Shown here: positions 1 to 10,152 of the stretch, in pieces
How positions within the stretch are numbered: the stretch's first letter is position 1
Layout: each line of letters opens with the position of its first letter
DNA from: Echinarachnius parma
Taxonomy: Eukaryota > Echinodermata > Echinoidea > Clypeasteroida > Echinarachniidae
Assembly: GCA_037951105.1 (NCBI GenBank)
Contig: JBAMJV010002924.1
Location: forward strand, 183,501 to 247,500
Direction: 5' to 3'
Length of the DNA: 64,000 bases
Program-made: the position numbers and the translations under genes
Notes under the pieces: generated by a model
The model's input: only the letters and a program-made list of their open reading frames with translations
Database searches by the model: none
What the model was told of the DNA's origin: nothing

Positions 1-6
1 AAATCC

Positions 7-23
7 CCCCCCCCCCCCCCCCC
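7..23. repeat. Homopolymer C tract
   Basis: An uninterrupted C run at the window edge. Similar G or C tracts recur through the window and are prone to length error in assemblies. Confidence 0.9.
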
Positions 24-422
24 ACAAATAAAAATGTACTTGTTACAGATCTATCCCATTAACTGTCTTTGGTAGAAATTCACAAGCAAGAACACTTATT
101 TGCCAAATGTTGAAATAAAAATGTCCGTGTAGCGGAAGCATTTCTCTAGAGTATAGCTCTGGTTGAACAATTTTCTAAGAAAATTTAGTGTTCCAAATCA
201 AATAACTTTTATTTAATATTTGTTTTAATAGTGTAACTCATGTACATGTATATGCAGTGGGTAACTCAGTAATGAAAGAGAACTTTAACAACATCATCAT
301 GTCTCATGCTTCTATAAATAAGATACAAAGTGAAGGTACACAGATTTGTTCATTTTTCCAGATGATATTGGCCAGTTTTGATGAGGTTTCTAATTTCCTT
401 TTAAACAATTTCCTTCAAACAG

Positions 423-488
423 AATTGCCCAGCTCCTACAGTTACCAAGGGATGTTCTTCTTGAGATCTTAGAACACACCAAGGAGAG
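423..488 (+). CDS. Coding exon (amphipathic helix), first visible exon
   Basis: A 66-nt exon follows a pyrimidine-rich acceptor ending CAAACAG and precedes a GTGAGA donor. In the only frame that joins to the next exon it reads IAQLLQLPRDVLLEILEHT plus KE, and the split codon AG|T gives Ser across the junction. The leucine spacing suggests a packed or dimerising helix that continues into the next exon. The preceding 422 nt have no other exon I can support. Confidence 0.7.
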
Positions 489-934
489 GTGAGAAGATAA
501 CTGTTAATTGTTCTTCATTTCTTTTTATACTACATGTAATTCATTGGTACGTGTATTTAATGCAGTTGTTCTGTTAACCTAAACTAAAAATAACTTTAGA
601 TACTGTTAAATAAATGTAATATTTTTTAAAATTTCCTTAAAAAAAATAAACTCTGTATACGTTTGTAAAGTATATCTCCATTTTTTAAAGGCTTGGTACT
701 TGCATTTGGAATAACATGAGTTTCGAATTTCCACATCAATTTGCCTTGATTATTTCAGCCTGGGCCTGGTTTTTATCCTAAATGTTATTTTTATATAGTT
801 GAAATGAAAAATTAAATCATGTAATCTTATATTCACATGGAAACAAACTGTACATACTGTATATGTAAAATGTCACTCTTGTTTGTTAATGTTTTCCCCA
901 CTATAAGTTACATGATAATAATAATGATAATAAT

Positions 935-974
<40 letters not shown>

Positions 975-996
975 CATAATCATCATAATCATAATC

Positions 997-1031
<35 letters not shown>

Positions 1032-4000
1032 CATAATCATAATCATAATGATAATGATAATGATAATGATAATGATAATCATGATAATAATGATAATAAT
1101 GATAAAAATAATAAAAAATTATAATGATAATGATACTAATAATAATAATTTGTTTTCCACAGTGACCTGTATGACAAGAGCAAGGTGTCCATGCTGCTTG
1201 AGCAGCTCATGCCTCTCATCCGGTTTGAGAAGGACGATCTCCCCCTCCACTACCCCCCTGGGCCTCCTCCCATATCCCCCGTCAGCCTCCAGTTCTCCAC
1301 CCGCACCTCTGTCCCCGCCCCTCCAGCCCCCCTCCACTCCAGTGGGATCCTCCGCCAGAAGAAAGTCACACTGTTGGACGGTCGGCAGAGGAGGGCGGAG
1401 CCTCTGAGAGCCCCGCCCCCGACGCGGGGTGTGCCGTTCTTCCTGGATGAGAGTGCGATGTCGGGGATCACGTCGTCTGAGTACACGCGCCGGGAGAGGC
1501 CGGAGCAAGGCGGGGAGGAAGACAGGATGACCATCATGCCGACACCGACAGTAGCCTCTGAGGAAGTCATCAAGCACAAGTCAATCGCAACCCTGCGAGG
1601 TTCGTCAATTTCGAAAATACTCATGCTGGGTCTATAGAGAATGCATGTTATACCAACATCAAATACTCTTGAAAGGTTTGATAAGTGGGGGAATAACTGA
1701 GTAATTTGATTGGCTTTTCTTTAAATGTCTCTGCCAAGAATCTTGCACCATTACACTCAGGGCCAGGACCCAAGACCCATAAAATGTCAAAATTATTTAC
1801 CTTTTGTTTACCTGAACCTGTTTGAAAAACACCCGATAGATTTGATTGGCTTTCCTTAAAAAAGTTAATTCATATTTTTCAACCTCTCTTTTCAGGAGGA
1901 CCAACTGATACATCCAAGCATAAAATAACCCCAGTTTCTGCTAAGAGTCTGCCGCAATTACAAGCCGATGTCAGGTTAACCATTAACCCTTAAACGATAT
2001 ACCTTTCATATGCCCAGCATGAATACAAGGTGCTTTATGGAATCATTTTTTAAAATTGTATCTTCTCTACCTAGCTTCCTTGTTTTCAGGATAACCAATT
2101 GATACTTCTAAGCGTACAGTACCATCAGTGTATGCTAAGAGTCTGCCTGCGTATTAAGAAGATAACGGGCTAAACCAGTTCCTTAAAACTATACCTTTTA
2201 TTTCCCCAATAATTGATGTTATATAAACTAGACATGTTACATATCATCTTTTCTCCCTTCTTTTATTTCAGGAGGACCAACTAAAAACTCTAATCATAAG
2301 ATTACCCCAGTCTACTGTTATAACAAGCAGATGCTAGCTTATATCCAGACCCTTCAACTATTTAGCTTTTATGTGCCAAGTCCAAATACAAGGTGTTATA
2401 ATTATGACATTGAAATGTTAATTTCATCTTTTCTCCCTTCTTTTATTTCAGGGGGACCAACTAAAAACTCTGAATCGTAAGATTACCCCAGTCTACTGTT
2501 ATAACAAGCAGATGCTAGCTTAACCAGACCCTTCTTGACTATTTAGCTTTCATATGCCAAGCCCGAATACAAGGTGTTATATGACATAGAAATGTTAAAT
2601 ACCATCTTTTCTGCCTCCTTTTATTGCAGGAGGACCAACTGAAAACTCCAAGCGTAAGATTACTTCAGTCTCTGCCAAGGGTCTTCCACCGTTACAGGCC
2701 GGGGTCAGGCTTACCAGACCTTTCAACTACACCACTCAGGCCTTCGACCTGGCTCTCAGTAAGTTTATTGATTTAGTATGATTATTTATTGGAATCTAGT
2801 TATTTGATTACTATTTATACCTGCTTCTGTATGCATCTTATATTTGTATTACCATTATGATTGACTATACCACAAGTACAGCATACCACCACAAAAGTAT
2901 ATTTTTGTTTGGCCCATACACTCAAATTCCTTTAGAGTTCTGCACAAAATGTGAAGGTTAAGAGTTAAATAATTTGCTATCATTTTTTAACAGATTGTTG
3001 AATTATAAGAAAATATGTCTATTAGCATAAAGACATCATTATAGCATTCAATTTTACTTGAGTATGTACCATGGGCGTCGATACTTACGTAATACCCATT
3101 CATCAGGGGGGGATGGATGAATGGATCATCCCCCCCTAATCAATGGGTATCAATGACAGATCGACGCCCATGGTATGTACTTTAAAAATCATGTTTTTTC
3201 AAAGATGTTCATTTTGTTCATATACCGGAAGGTGAATTTCCTGTGAAGCAGTCATCTAAATGCAGTATTTGGGTAGCATTGAATCTTCCATATATAAACT
3301 CACTCAATACCATTTGATTTTGGTTTAACATACACTTTCCAAGTCCAGCTGAATTATTTTGCTAACCATTACAAATTAAATGCAATCAGGTATTAACTTT
3401 TCTACTCATAAAAAAAGATGTAATTATGAAAACCCTAAGATAACATTAACTTGGACAAAGAAACACAGTTATTAAAAAGCATGGGCTTGATCAGAGTGTA
3501 AAAGTTGCAAGCTAGGTTTTGTATTATTTTGCTTTTTTGGAAGTTTAACATATTTGATTTTTGATTTTTTTTGTACAGGTCCGTTGTCCACCCCAGACTA
3601 CCAGGAGTCCGAGAAGCCTTCCAGTGCGTACTCCGGCCGGGCGTCCACCGTCTACGTTACCGTGCCAACGCTCATGTCAGACCACACCCCTCCCGTCACC
3701 CCCGCCAGTCACGAGCGCACTCCCATACCTCCCATCACCAGGCAGAGCTCCGCCCGATACTCAAACATCTCCTCCGCACCAAGCGATGACTTTGTGAGTA
3801 CAATACTTCTTGAACTGTTTGACATCTATTATATTAATAGGGTAAGCTTCATCCCGGAATTTAGGGTCGGGCGCGCCTCCCCCCAAGATTTTGGCGACTC
3901 CCCGACCGTCGAGATCAAAGGGTATACGTTTTGCAGAGGATGTAGAGGCATTCTCGAGTCGCCCCGCCCCCTGGTTGTCGTCAAGATCGAAGAAAAGGTG

Positions 4001-7000
4001 GCCTGCACAACGTTCATTGCCTATTGCCCCCAAGCATTGACTAACGATTTACCACCTTAAAGGGATAGTTGAGTTCTGGTAAGGAGAGTACAGTTTTAGT
4101 GAAACTGAATTTTAGTAACCAAAAACTGCATCTTTACATTTCAAACTAATAGTTATAACTAGAAAGGAACACAAAATTACAAATGATGTAGTAAAGATCA
4201 TGTTATCATTCAAAAAGAGCCGTTAAAACGTAAGAGGGCGCTCTCTAAACACTCATCGGTTTCAACCATTTTGAATAAAATATTGTGCATGTGATGCTTT
4301 GTTGAAATAGTGATTAGATAGAGAAATAACCAACAACTATTTAAATACCTATTTTTTTACTTTTTGAAAAGAGGAAGCATTTTCTTGAATTTTTAACGGC
4401 TGGTTCAAAATTCTCTAATAAACCCGGGGCCCCGGGTTTATTACAAATTGTTATATTTATGGATATTTCAGCCGTTTCTGAACCGATTTTGATCAAACAA
4501 AGATGATTTTATTGTTTAAATATTATGCTCTTTCAAATTTTGCACTCAGTTTTTCATTACCTCACAAACCAATTAAGTAGTCTAGCGCCCTCTCTACCAA
4601 AACTCAACTTTCCCTTTAAGTTTGTTTGAAGAATATAAAACTTCAAAAATTTTCATTTCTAAATTAGAAGGATCATGTTCCTTTATGTTTTTTTTCTTCT
4701 TCTTCAAATTCCGCATACAAATTTGACTGACAGTATGCCTGTGATGGTACTTGATCTTTCTATGTCAGCTTGTTTGCTGCCATACGTGTTCAAAATAAAT
4801 GCCATGAATATGTTATATATGATATGTAGCAGTCACACCGCCAAACCGAACCCAAACAGACACCAGACCAAACAATTCGGGGACCTTTCGAGGACGTTCG
4901 GGGTGCTGTCAGTTTGGTGTCGGTGTGGTATCAGAATTGTCAGTCTCTTTTGTTGTGGCAGCTAACCCCAGTTCGGGCTTTTGGCGGTGCCCGATAAGCA
5001 GAAAGTTGTACTTTATTTCGGTCTGGTGTCGGTTTGGATTTGGTTTGGCGATGTGACTGCTACATTAGGTTGGCCTATTCCCGTATCCTCCAAAATCCAA
5101 GTAATATTGATGACAAATTATACATGAGGTATTCATCATTTTGAAAAATTCATTATTTACTTGCATTGTATTTTACCTCTTATTGATAATAAATAAATAC
5201 AGTGTTTCCTTTTTAGGTCATTGTCAGATATGCCAACAATCCAAGTGATTCATTTGTAATGTGGAATAAATTCAATTCAATCTTGTATTTTCACATGTTT
5301 AATCTAAAATTAATTGTTTTGTTTATTTACGTAATTTTTGTCCAATGCTACCTATAGCCGGAACTGCATTGGGTTGATTATGAGGTAACACTGAAACTCA
5401 AGTATTTCTGTCTAATAACTCACAGTGTGACTGCACAGCACCTATGATACAGCTCTTGTAAAGTTCTTGTGTTTTTATTATACTGTTTGTTTGTTTTTTA
5501 AACAAAAAGTGTTTAAACTTCTAGATGCCCGCATAGAGCCCTGTTACATTAAATGCTGCTTTTTGAATGAAAACTGCCTTATAAATAAGTTACAAATTGA
5601 GATTTCTTGTTAGCATTTAAGCATGGTAGTAGATCAGATTTAGATTTGAGATTTTATTTGGTCTTCAAACATACACGTGTTGTAAAGAAATGTGTCATCC
5701 ACAGGAAAATGGCAAGAGAAGGCACTAATAACAATAATGAACTTCAGAACATTACAATTATAACAATTTCTATAAACATTCAAACACGCATTTACGTGTA
5801 GGCATGATCACTTGCATGCCTACACAACAACAGATAATTAAATACCTATTTGGTTGCATCTGGTCACTGGACTAATGAACTACAATATTGCATAAACATT
5901 TGCATTATGTAATTAAATTCTTCCAAAATGCAGTTGGCTAAACTAATGAACTTCATTATGTCATTAAACTCTTACGTATAATCCTAAAATACTAGTACAA
6001 TAAATATCAATGATAACACACGTTTGAGGCACTAAAATAAAGTTTTACAAGAACATTTCTTTTCCTTTTAATGGATATCATGACACAATTGTGAATTTGC
6101 ACTACAATTTGTATACATTCGTGTGAAGAAGTGTGTGTATTCTTTTCTTTCATGCCTTATTCACACTCTTTATTCTGACAGTCTAATTGTTGCATGTATT
6201 TGAATAACTGCTATTTTAATCTCAGTTTGTCCTTCTCTTCCAAACACAATACAAACTTTAAGTAAAAATTTAAAGTTAATGTCCTTCACATCGAATTTGG
6301 TAAATAAGGTAACATTTTCTCTGATTCTGTAGTCCTATACCACATATTCGTAGTGAAAGGTATCGAAGGGGGCTTTTCCTTTTCCTATTCTATAAATGCG
6401 GAATGCCTGGCTAGAATGCAGAAGGTACAATTTTTAAGTCTTTGGTATGGGGGGGGGGGGGGGCACTCTAATTATTTTTTGACGGGGGAAACTCTGAAAT
6501 GTGGGTCTTATGAGCTGACTACAAGCAAAAAATATATATAAAACCTTGAAACGGGAGTTGGGTCTAAGGAGCAGACTAAAACTACAAAAAACATAGACTT
6601 GGAGCTACCAAAGACCTACGGAAACCCTCAAAAAGGCTCAAATGGTGGTCCAAGGAGCTAATGGACTTGGCGCTGCTCAACTACCTAGCCAAGTCATTCC
6701 GGGGGTCTATGGAGCGGCAATTTTTGAAAATCGGGGGTCTTTAGAGCGGCAATCGGGTGTGAAAACGAGGTTCTTTTAAGCGGCACATACCCGTCTTACA
6801 TTATACCTGGGCGTTGAACCCTGGACCCCTGATGCATGGCAGCCTGTCAGAAACACTCCAAGCGCTACGCCACCATGCTTGGTCTGACTTGCAGTTCATA
6901 CATTTATTTGTTTGCCTAGATAGTCATTATGTCACCCAATTCTTTTGTAACAATCTGTTAATAAGCAATGAATACATTCTTTTTTTTTCTTTTTTTTAAA

Positions 7001-8706
7001 CGTAATATGTATGACCCTTTTTCTTACCACTTTCTCTATTTTCCACAGTTTTCAAATATTTTTAACATTTTCTGATGTTTTTGTCATTCATTTCTTTCCC
7101 CGGCCTCCACACAACACTCTTTATATTATTTTATACATTATTTCTTTCGCCCATCTTTGCAACATAAAACTTCATTTGAATCACTCTTGACAGGAGGTCA
7201 TACATGTATGTTCTATTACCGTGCAAGTCTACTTTTGATTTTTCGTTCACAGCAATTTAAAACATTCTCTGAGCATCCAATATTTTAGCAACTTGTGTTA
7301 AGGGCAAGTATACAACCAGTTACTTTTTTCTTTCCTTTATCCATAAGTTTTCCCTCTTCTCTTTCCTACCACAGAATGCCCTTCATCGGACCACACCACA
7401 CGGTCGTCCTGATGTCTTCAGGGTTCCATACCCCACCGACCCTGTGCTGAGGCCAGAGCACACTCGAGGGGAGGACCTGACGCAGTCTGCTACAACACGG
7501 CATGTGGCAGAACACACCATGCAACGCTTGCCATCAAACACCCCTGTGATGTCGCCAACTGTGGGGGGCACCACGACCGTTACAAGCTACGCGAGATACA
7601 CCGCCGACCAAAGTCGCAAGGAGCAACTGATAAACACAGCCTCAACAAATACCAGGGATGCCGGTCTCGCCACCCCGATGAAACCACCGGATTCTGCAAC
7701 GTCACCGTATGGTGCGCAAACCAGCGTCATGGCTCAGGCGTCAGAAAAGGCGGCCGGGTCGCCCTTACCCATGGTCACACCGATGCCGTCGACGGCCAGC
7801 CCTGACTTATGGCCAGTGGTCGACGAGCGGGACTATATGAGGATGGTGTCGCCCAATCGCAAGATGGAGCAGCTTGCCAAAAAGCAGATGGAGATGATTC
7901 TTGCCCCTGTTGCGCCGCCGCCGTCACCGGAGCCGGCCGCACACGACGTTGATGTCGACTATGACATCCATGAGATGGCCAAGAGCACTGGGGCATCTTC
8001 ACTGGCACCTCTTGCTGAGGAAGAGGAGGAAGACGGTCACCATGACAACAATGTCATTGTCAATGATAACATCTATGTCAAGGACAATTTCAATGATAAC
8101 ACTATCAATGATGATGTCAACGACGACCTCAATGTCAACGACAATGCCAATGACAATGATAATCTCAGTGACAATGCCGGTGACTTGACAAGGGACGAAG
8201 CTGCATCTGGCCAAAGAGCTGAGCCAGAGAGAGTGGACGCTGGAGCTACTACAACAGAACAGATTCAAGATCCTGGAGAGAGATTAGAACCGGTGAACAG
8301 TGTCCAGACAAACAATGAAGAAAGCACTGAAGTAGAGATGGCTGAGGGAAAGATGGACATTAATGACATTGCCAACAGGGAGATGTCAGAGGCAGCTCAA
8401 ACATTTGTTGAGGAAAGTGACAGAGTCCAAACTGGAACAAGCACGGATATCCTTGTGGATGATCAAGAAGTTGGTGAAGACAGAGGTGTTATAGACACAA
8501 CACAGGACATGAGTGACACTAGTGCAATGGAGCCTTCATCAGATGCCAACCATGAAGCAACTGATCTTCCTCCTGAGGATGCACCAAAAGATACAGAAGG
8601 AGATATTGAAAGCAGCTCCAAAGAGGCTGTGGTAGCAGCATCAGTAGAGGCCGGAGAAGATGACAAATATGCATCAGAAGAGGTGATCCAGGAAGAAACA
8701 GATTAA
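423..8706 (+). CDS. Unrecognised multi-exon gene, 3' portion (join 423-488, 1163-1599, 2630-2758, 3579-3793, 7375-8706)
   Basis: Five exons are bounded by AG acceptors and GT donors, and their phases agree at every junction (2, 1, 1, 0), giving 725 uninterrupted codons that end at TAA 8704-8706. The 5' part of the gene lies outside the window, because exon 423-488 starts in the middle of a codon. The protein begins with an amphipathic helical stretch (IAQLLQLPRDVLLEILEHT, then residues such as YDKSKVSMLLEQLMPLI), passes into a long proline- and serine-rich region, and ends in an acidic, probably disordered tail with an Asp/Asn repeat. I see no enzyme motif, signal peptide or membrane segment. 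A cytoskeletal or scaffold protein would fit the composition, but that is a guess. The gene structure is well supported by splice phase; the function is unknown. Confidence 0.82.
913..1135. repeat. ATAATG/GATAAT microsatellite in intron
   Basis: About 220 bp of alternating AAT and ATG trinucleotides, with switches to CATAAT, lie just before the acceptor of exon 1163-1599. Both strands are open here (poly Ile/Met or Asn/Asp), which is an artefact of composition. The same GATAAT-like motif appears in coding form in the last exon of this gene. Confidence 0.95.
1163..1599 (+). CDS. Coding exon (helix end, Pro-rich segment)
   Basis: A 437-nt GC-rich exon stands out from its AT-rich flanks. The acceptor is TGTTTTCCACAG and the donor follows CTGCGAG. 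It encodes 145 full codons: a short helix (YDKSKVSMLLEQLMPLIRF), then a Pro/Ser-rich stretch with repeated PP and PxxP motifs, then basic and acidic patches ending near HKSIATLRG. The Pro-rich stretch could bind SH3-like domains, but that is only inferred from composition. Several overlapping open frames on both strands here are shadows caused by the high GC content. Confidence 0.8.
1896..2629 (+). repeat. Tandem array of decayed copies of exon 2630-2758
   Basis: Exon-like units start after AG at 1896, 2090, 2272 and 2452, and the functional exon starts at 2630; spacings are 194, 182, 180 and 178 bp. Each unit begins with a polypyrimidine tract and a version of GGAGGACCAACTGAAAACTC. Copies 2 and 4 have an early in-frame TAA. 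Copies 1 and 3 are open over the homologous part but lack a donor in the right phase. They look like intron-exon duplicates now decaying. Confidence 0.8.
2630..2758 (+). CDS. Coding exon, last copy of a tandemly duplicated exon
   Basis: A 129-nt exon lies between TTTTATTGCAG and GTAAGTTT, entering and leaving in phase 1. It encodes 43 residues including PPLQAGVRLTRPFNYTTQAF. Four diverged copies of its acceptor and 5' half precede it at roughly 180-bp spacing. Only this last copy has the full open frame and a strong donor, so it is taken as the functional one. Confidence 0.78.
3070..3172. mobile_element. 103-bp hAT-like foldback MITE, copy 1
   Basis: The ends are inverted repeats starting CATGGGCGTCGAT, with a short G/C-tract loop. 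It is flanked by a perfect 8-bp direct repeat GTATGTAC (3062-3069 and 3173-3180). A second copy lies at 18197-18299 with its own different 8-bp duplication. Eight-bp target duplications are typical of the hAT superfamily. No coding capacity. Confidence 0.88.
3579..3793 (+). CDS. Coding exon (Ser/Thr/Pro-rich)
   Basis: A 215-nt exon between TTTTTTGTACAG and GTGAGTAC starts in phase 1 and ends in phase 0. It encodes about 72 residues rich in Ser, Thr and Pro with several S/T-P sites (for example HTPPVTPASHERTPIPP), which suggests a disordered, phosphorylatable linker. If the donor is not used, the frame stays open to the TAA at 4058-4060. Confidence 0.8.
3794..4056 (+). other. Open extension of exon 3579-3793 into its intron
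   Basis: Beyond the GTGAGT donor the reading frame stays open for a further 88 codons through an unusually GC-rich stretch, ending at TAA 4058-4060. That stop is formed by the TTAA target site of the adjacent transposon. It may be an intron-retention isoform or simply GC-rich repeat sequence. Confidence 0.3.
4057..4619. mobile_element. TTAA-flanked MITE, family 1 (AAAGGGATAGTTGAG)
   Basis: A 563-bp element including TTAA at both ends. The termini are inverted: AGGGATAGTTGAGTTCTGGT on the left and the complement of AGGGAAAGTTGAGTTTTGGT on the right. The centre is a conserved palindrome around GGGGCCCC. No open frame of note. TTAA duplication is used by the piggyBac and Kolobok superfamilies; which one applies is not resolved. 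It lies in intron 4 of the left gene. Confidence 0.85.
4825..5064. mobile_element. Foldback element with ends TGTAGCAGTCACA
   Basis: The left end TGTAGCAGTCACACCGCCAA and the right end are inverted repeats over about 50 bp, both carrying CCAAACCGAA-type motifs. The element is about 240 bp, non-coding and intronic. The target duplication is not clear. Confidence 0.7.
6445..6464. repeat. Homopolymer G tract in intron
   Basis: A G run next to a repetitive stretch (6350-6800) in which phrases such as GGGGGTCTTTAGAGCGGCAA recur. The rest of intron 5065-7374 shows no gene. Confidence 0.75.
6806..6880 (-). other. tRNA-like sequence, probable SINE head
   Basis: On the minus strand an A-box-like TGGCGTAGCGCTTGG is followed at tRNA-like spacing by a B-box GGGTTCAACGCC. 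The acceptor arms do not pair, so this is not an intact tRNA gene. A tRNA-derived SINE or pseudogene is the best reading. Confidence 0.5.
7375..8706 (+). CDS. Terminal coding exon with acidic Asp/Asn-repeat tail
   Basis: The acceptor TTCCTACCACAG is followed by 443 codons and a TAA. The first half is a Thr/Pro-rich linker with one likely helix (YMRMVSPNRKMEQLAKKQME). The middle, about 8040-8180, is a degenerate repeat of GAYAAY-type codons giving alternating Asp, Asn and Val/Ile. The last 170 residues are strongly acidic. The exon continues the phase-0 junction from exon 3579-3793. Nothing indicates a catalytic domain. The 3' UTR follows with two AATAAA signals. Confidence 0.82.
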   Translation, partial: NALHRTTPHGRPDVFRVPYPTDPVLRPEHTRGEDLTQSATTRHVAEHTMQRLPSNTPVMSPTVGGTTTVTSYARYTADQSRKEQLINTASTNTRDAGLATPMKPPDSATSPYGAQTSVMAQASEKAAGSPLPMVTPMPSTASPDLWPVVDERDYMRMVSPNRKMEQLAKKQMEMILAPVAPPPSPEPAAHDVDVDYDIHEMAKSTGASSLAPLAEEEEEDGHHDNNVIVNDNIYVKDNFNDNTINDDVNDDLNVNDNANDNDNLSDNAGDLTRDEAASGQRAEPERVDAGATTTEQIQDPGERLEPVNSVQTNNEESTEVEMAEGKMDINDIANREMSEAAQTFVEESDRVQTGTSTDILVDDQEVGEDRGVIDTTQDMSDTSAMEPSSDANHEATDLPPEDAPKDTEGDIESSSKEAVVAASVEAGEDDKYASEEVIQEETD

Positions 8707-8843
8707 GAGGTGATCTCTGGGGATGAATAAGCTGTTGTCAAAAGCAGCTCGGGAGATGCTGGAGAAAACACCAAAGACACGGCTGAAGACATCAGCCAAA
8801 ATTATCATGCAAACTCCTGAGGAAGAAATCTCCTAGCATTGTG

Positions 8844-8898
8844 AATAAACTGTGACAGTTCTGATGGGTAGTGGTTTCAAAGGGGTTGTAATAATAAA
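8844..8898 (+). promoter_or_regulatory. Candidate polyadenylation signals of the left gene
   Basis: AATAAA occurs at 8844-8849 and again at 8893-8898, 140-190 nt after the stop codon. Either could end the transcript. In AT-rich DNA such hexamers also occur by chance, so only their position supports them. Confidence 0.45.
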
Positions 8899-10121
8899 GG
8901 GGTAGAGATATTAAATATCTGTTTCAATTGGGATTAGAAATGAAGGGGGTGAAAATGAGCAGGCCGGGTTTGATATATGAAGTTAATATTAACTTACAAG
9001 TTTCTACATTTTTTGTAAACATTATTAAGAGTTAAGAGTCTCCTAATGGAACAACTAGTTGAAAGCACAGCAGGCCAGACTGAATGATGCTTATGTGTGG
9101 TCTAGAGTAAGCCGCCCACTCAGCAATCATGACAAAGTCATTGACTAATTACATCCAGCATGCACCCATGCTGTGAGGGATTGGGATGAATAGCTTGACT
9201 CTATCATCAACAGTTAATGGTGAACGGCTGAATGTTTGTGTTTGCTCGGGGAATAATTGCTTTATTTTGTAACTTAAGTTGATCAGCAAGTTCATTATGT
9301 CTGCTAGCCAGAAGGAAGATCAGTTTACTTTTCATGTATTGCTAGCATTACCAATCTTAGGAAGGAGAAATCATTATCTGAAGTGACATAGTCGACTTGA
9401 GTCACAGTACTCAAAGAATCAGATATTTTTGTTTGTTTTAAATGCACGCAATAGATTAGTATGGAATAAATTGTATAGACATTCAGACTTCTTAAAACAA
9501 AGCTGTAAACCATTTCTGAGCATCACATTTGTAAGTGCCTTGGTCGACTCGAGTCACAGTACTCATAATCAGATACATTGATTTGTTCCTAAATGCACAC
9601 AAAAGATAAGTATGGAATAAATACATCAGAAAGACATCAATTCAGACTCCCTGTATACCGCAGTGGGCTTATTTTCAAATCATTGTATGTACATGAATGC
9701 ATGGAGTCATTAGCATATTCATGTGAACCAGGGAAAAATTATTTTTGGGGGTTACTCTTTAAACTTGCCTGCATGCAAATAGCACTCTAAAATTTGTTTC
9801 GCATTAAACTCTATGCAATTTGATAGGGGCTCTTTTATGACTTTCGGGTGCATTTTGTTGTCATTTTGGGGGCTAAATCTCCCTGATCCCCCATTTTTTT
9901 TCACTGATGTGTATAGTTGTGTAAAGTCTAAAGTCTAAATAACTGGATGAAGTGGATTCTTCAATTGAAATAATAACTGCATAATTTACAACGGGTAATA
10001 ATATCAGGAAGTGGATATTGAAAAAATCAACTTGTAAATGGTCTGAGATATATAGATATGCAGTACAGTTATGTAGAGGTACATAGTGGAAACCAAACAA
10101 TACCAACAATAGCTAGGGTGG

Positions 10122-10152
<31 letters not shown>

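Noticed and set aside
837-1124. Asn/Asp-rich or Ile/Met-rich proteins
   Set aside because: Microsatellite in an intron with frames open on both strands.
1119-1624. Minus-strand and alternate-frame open frames over 1119-1637
   Set aside because: Shadows of the GC-rich coding exon 1163-1599, whose frame is fixed by splice phase.
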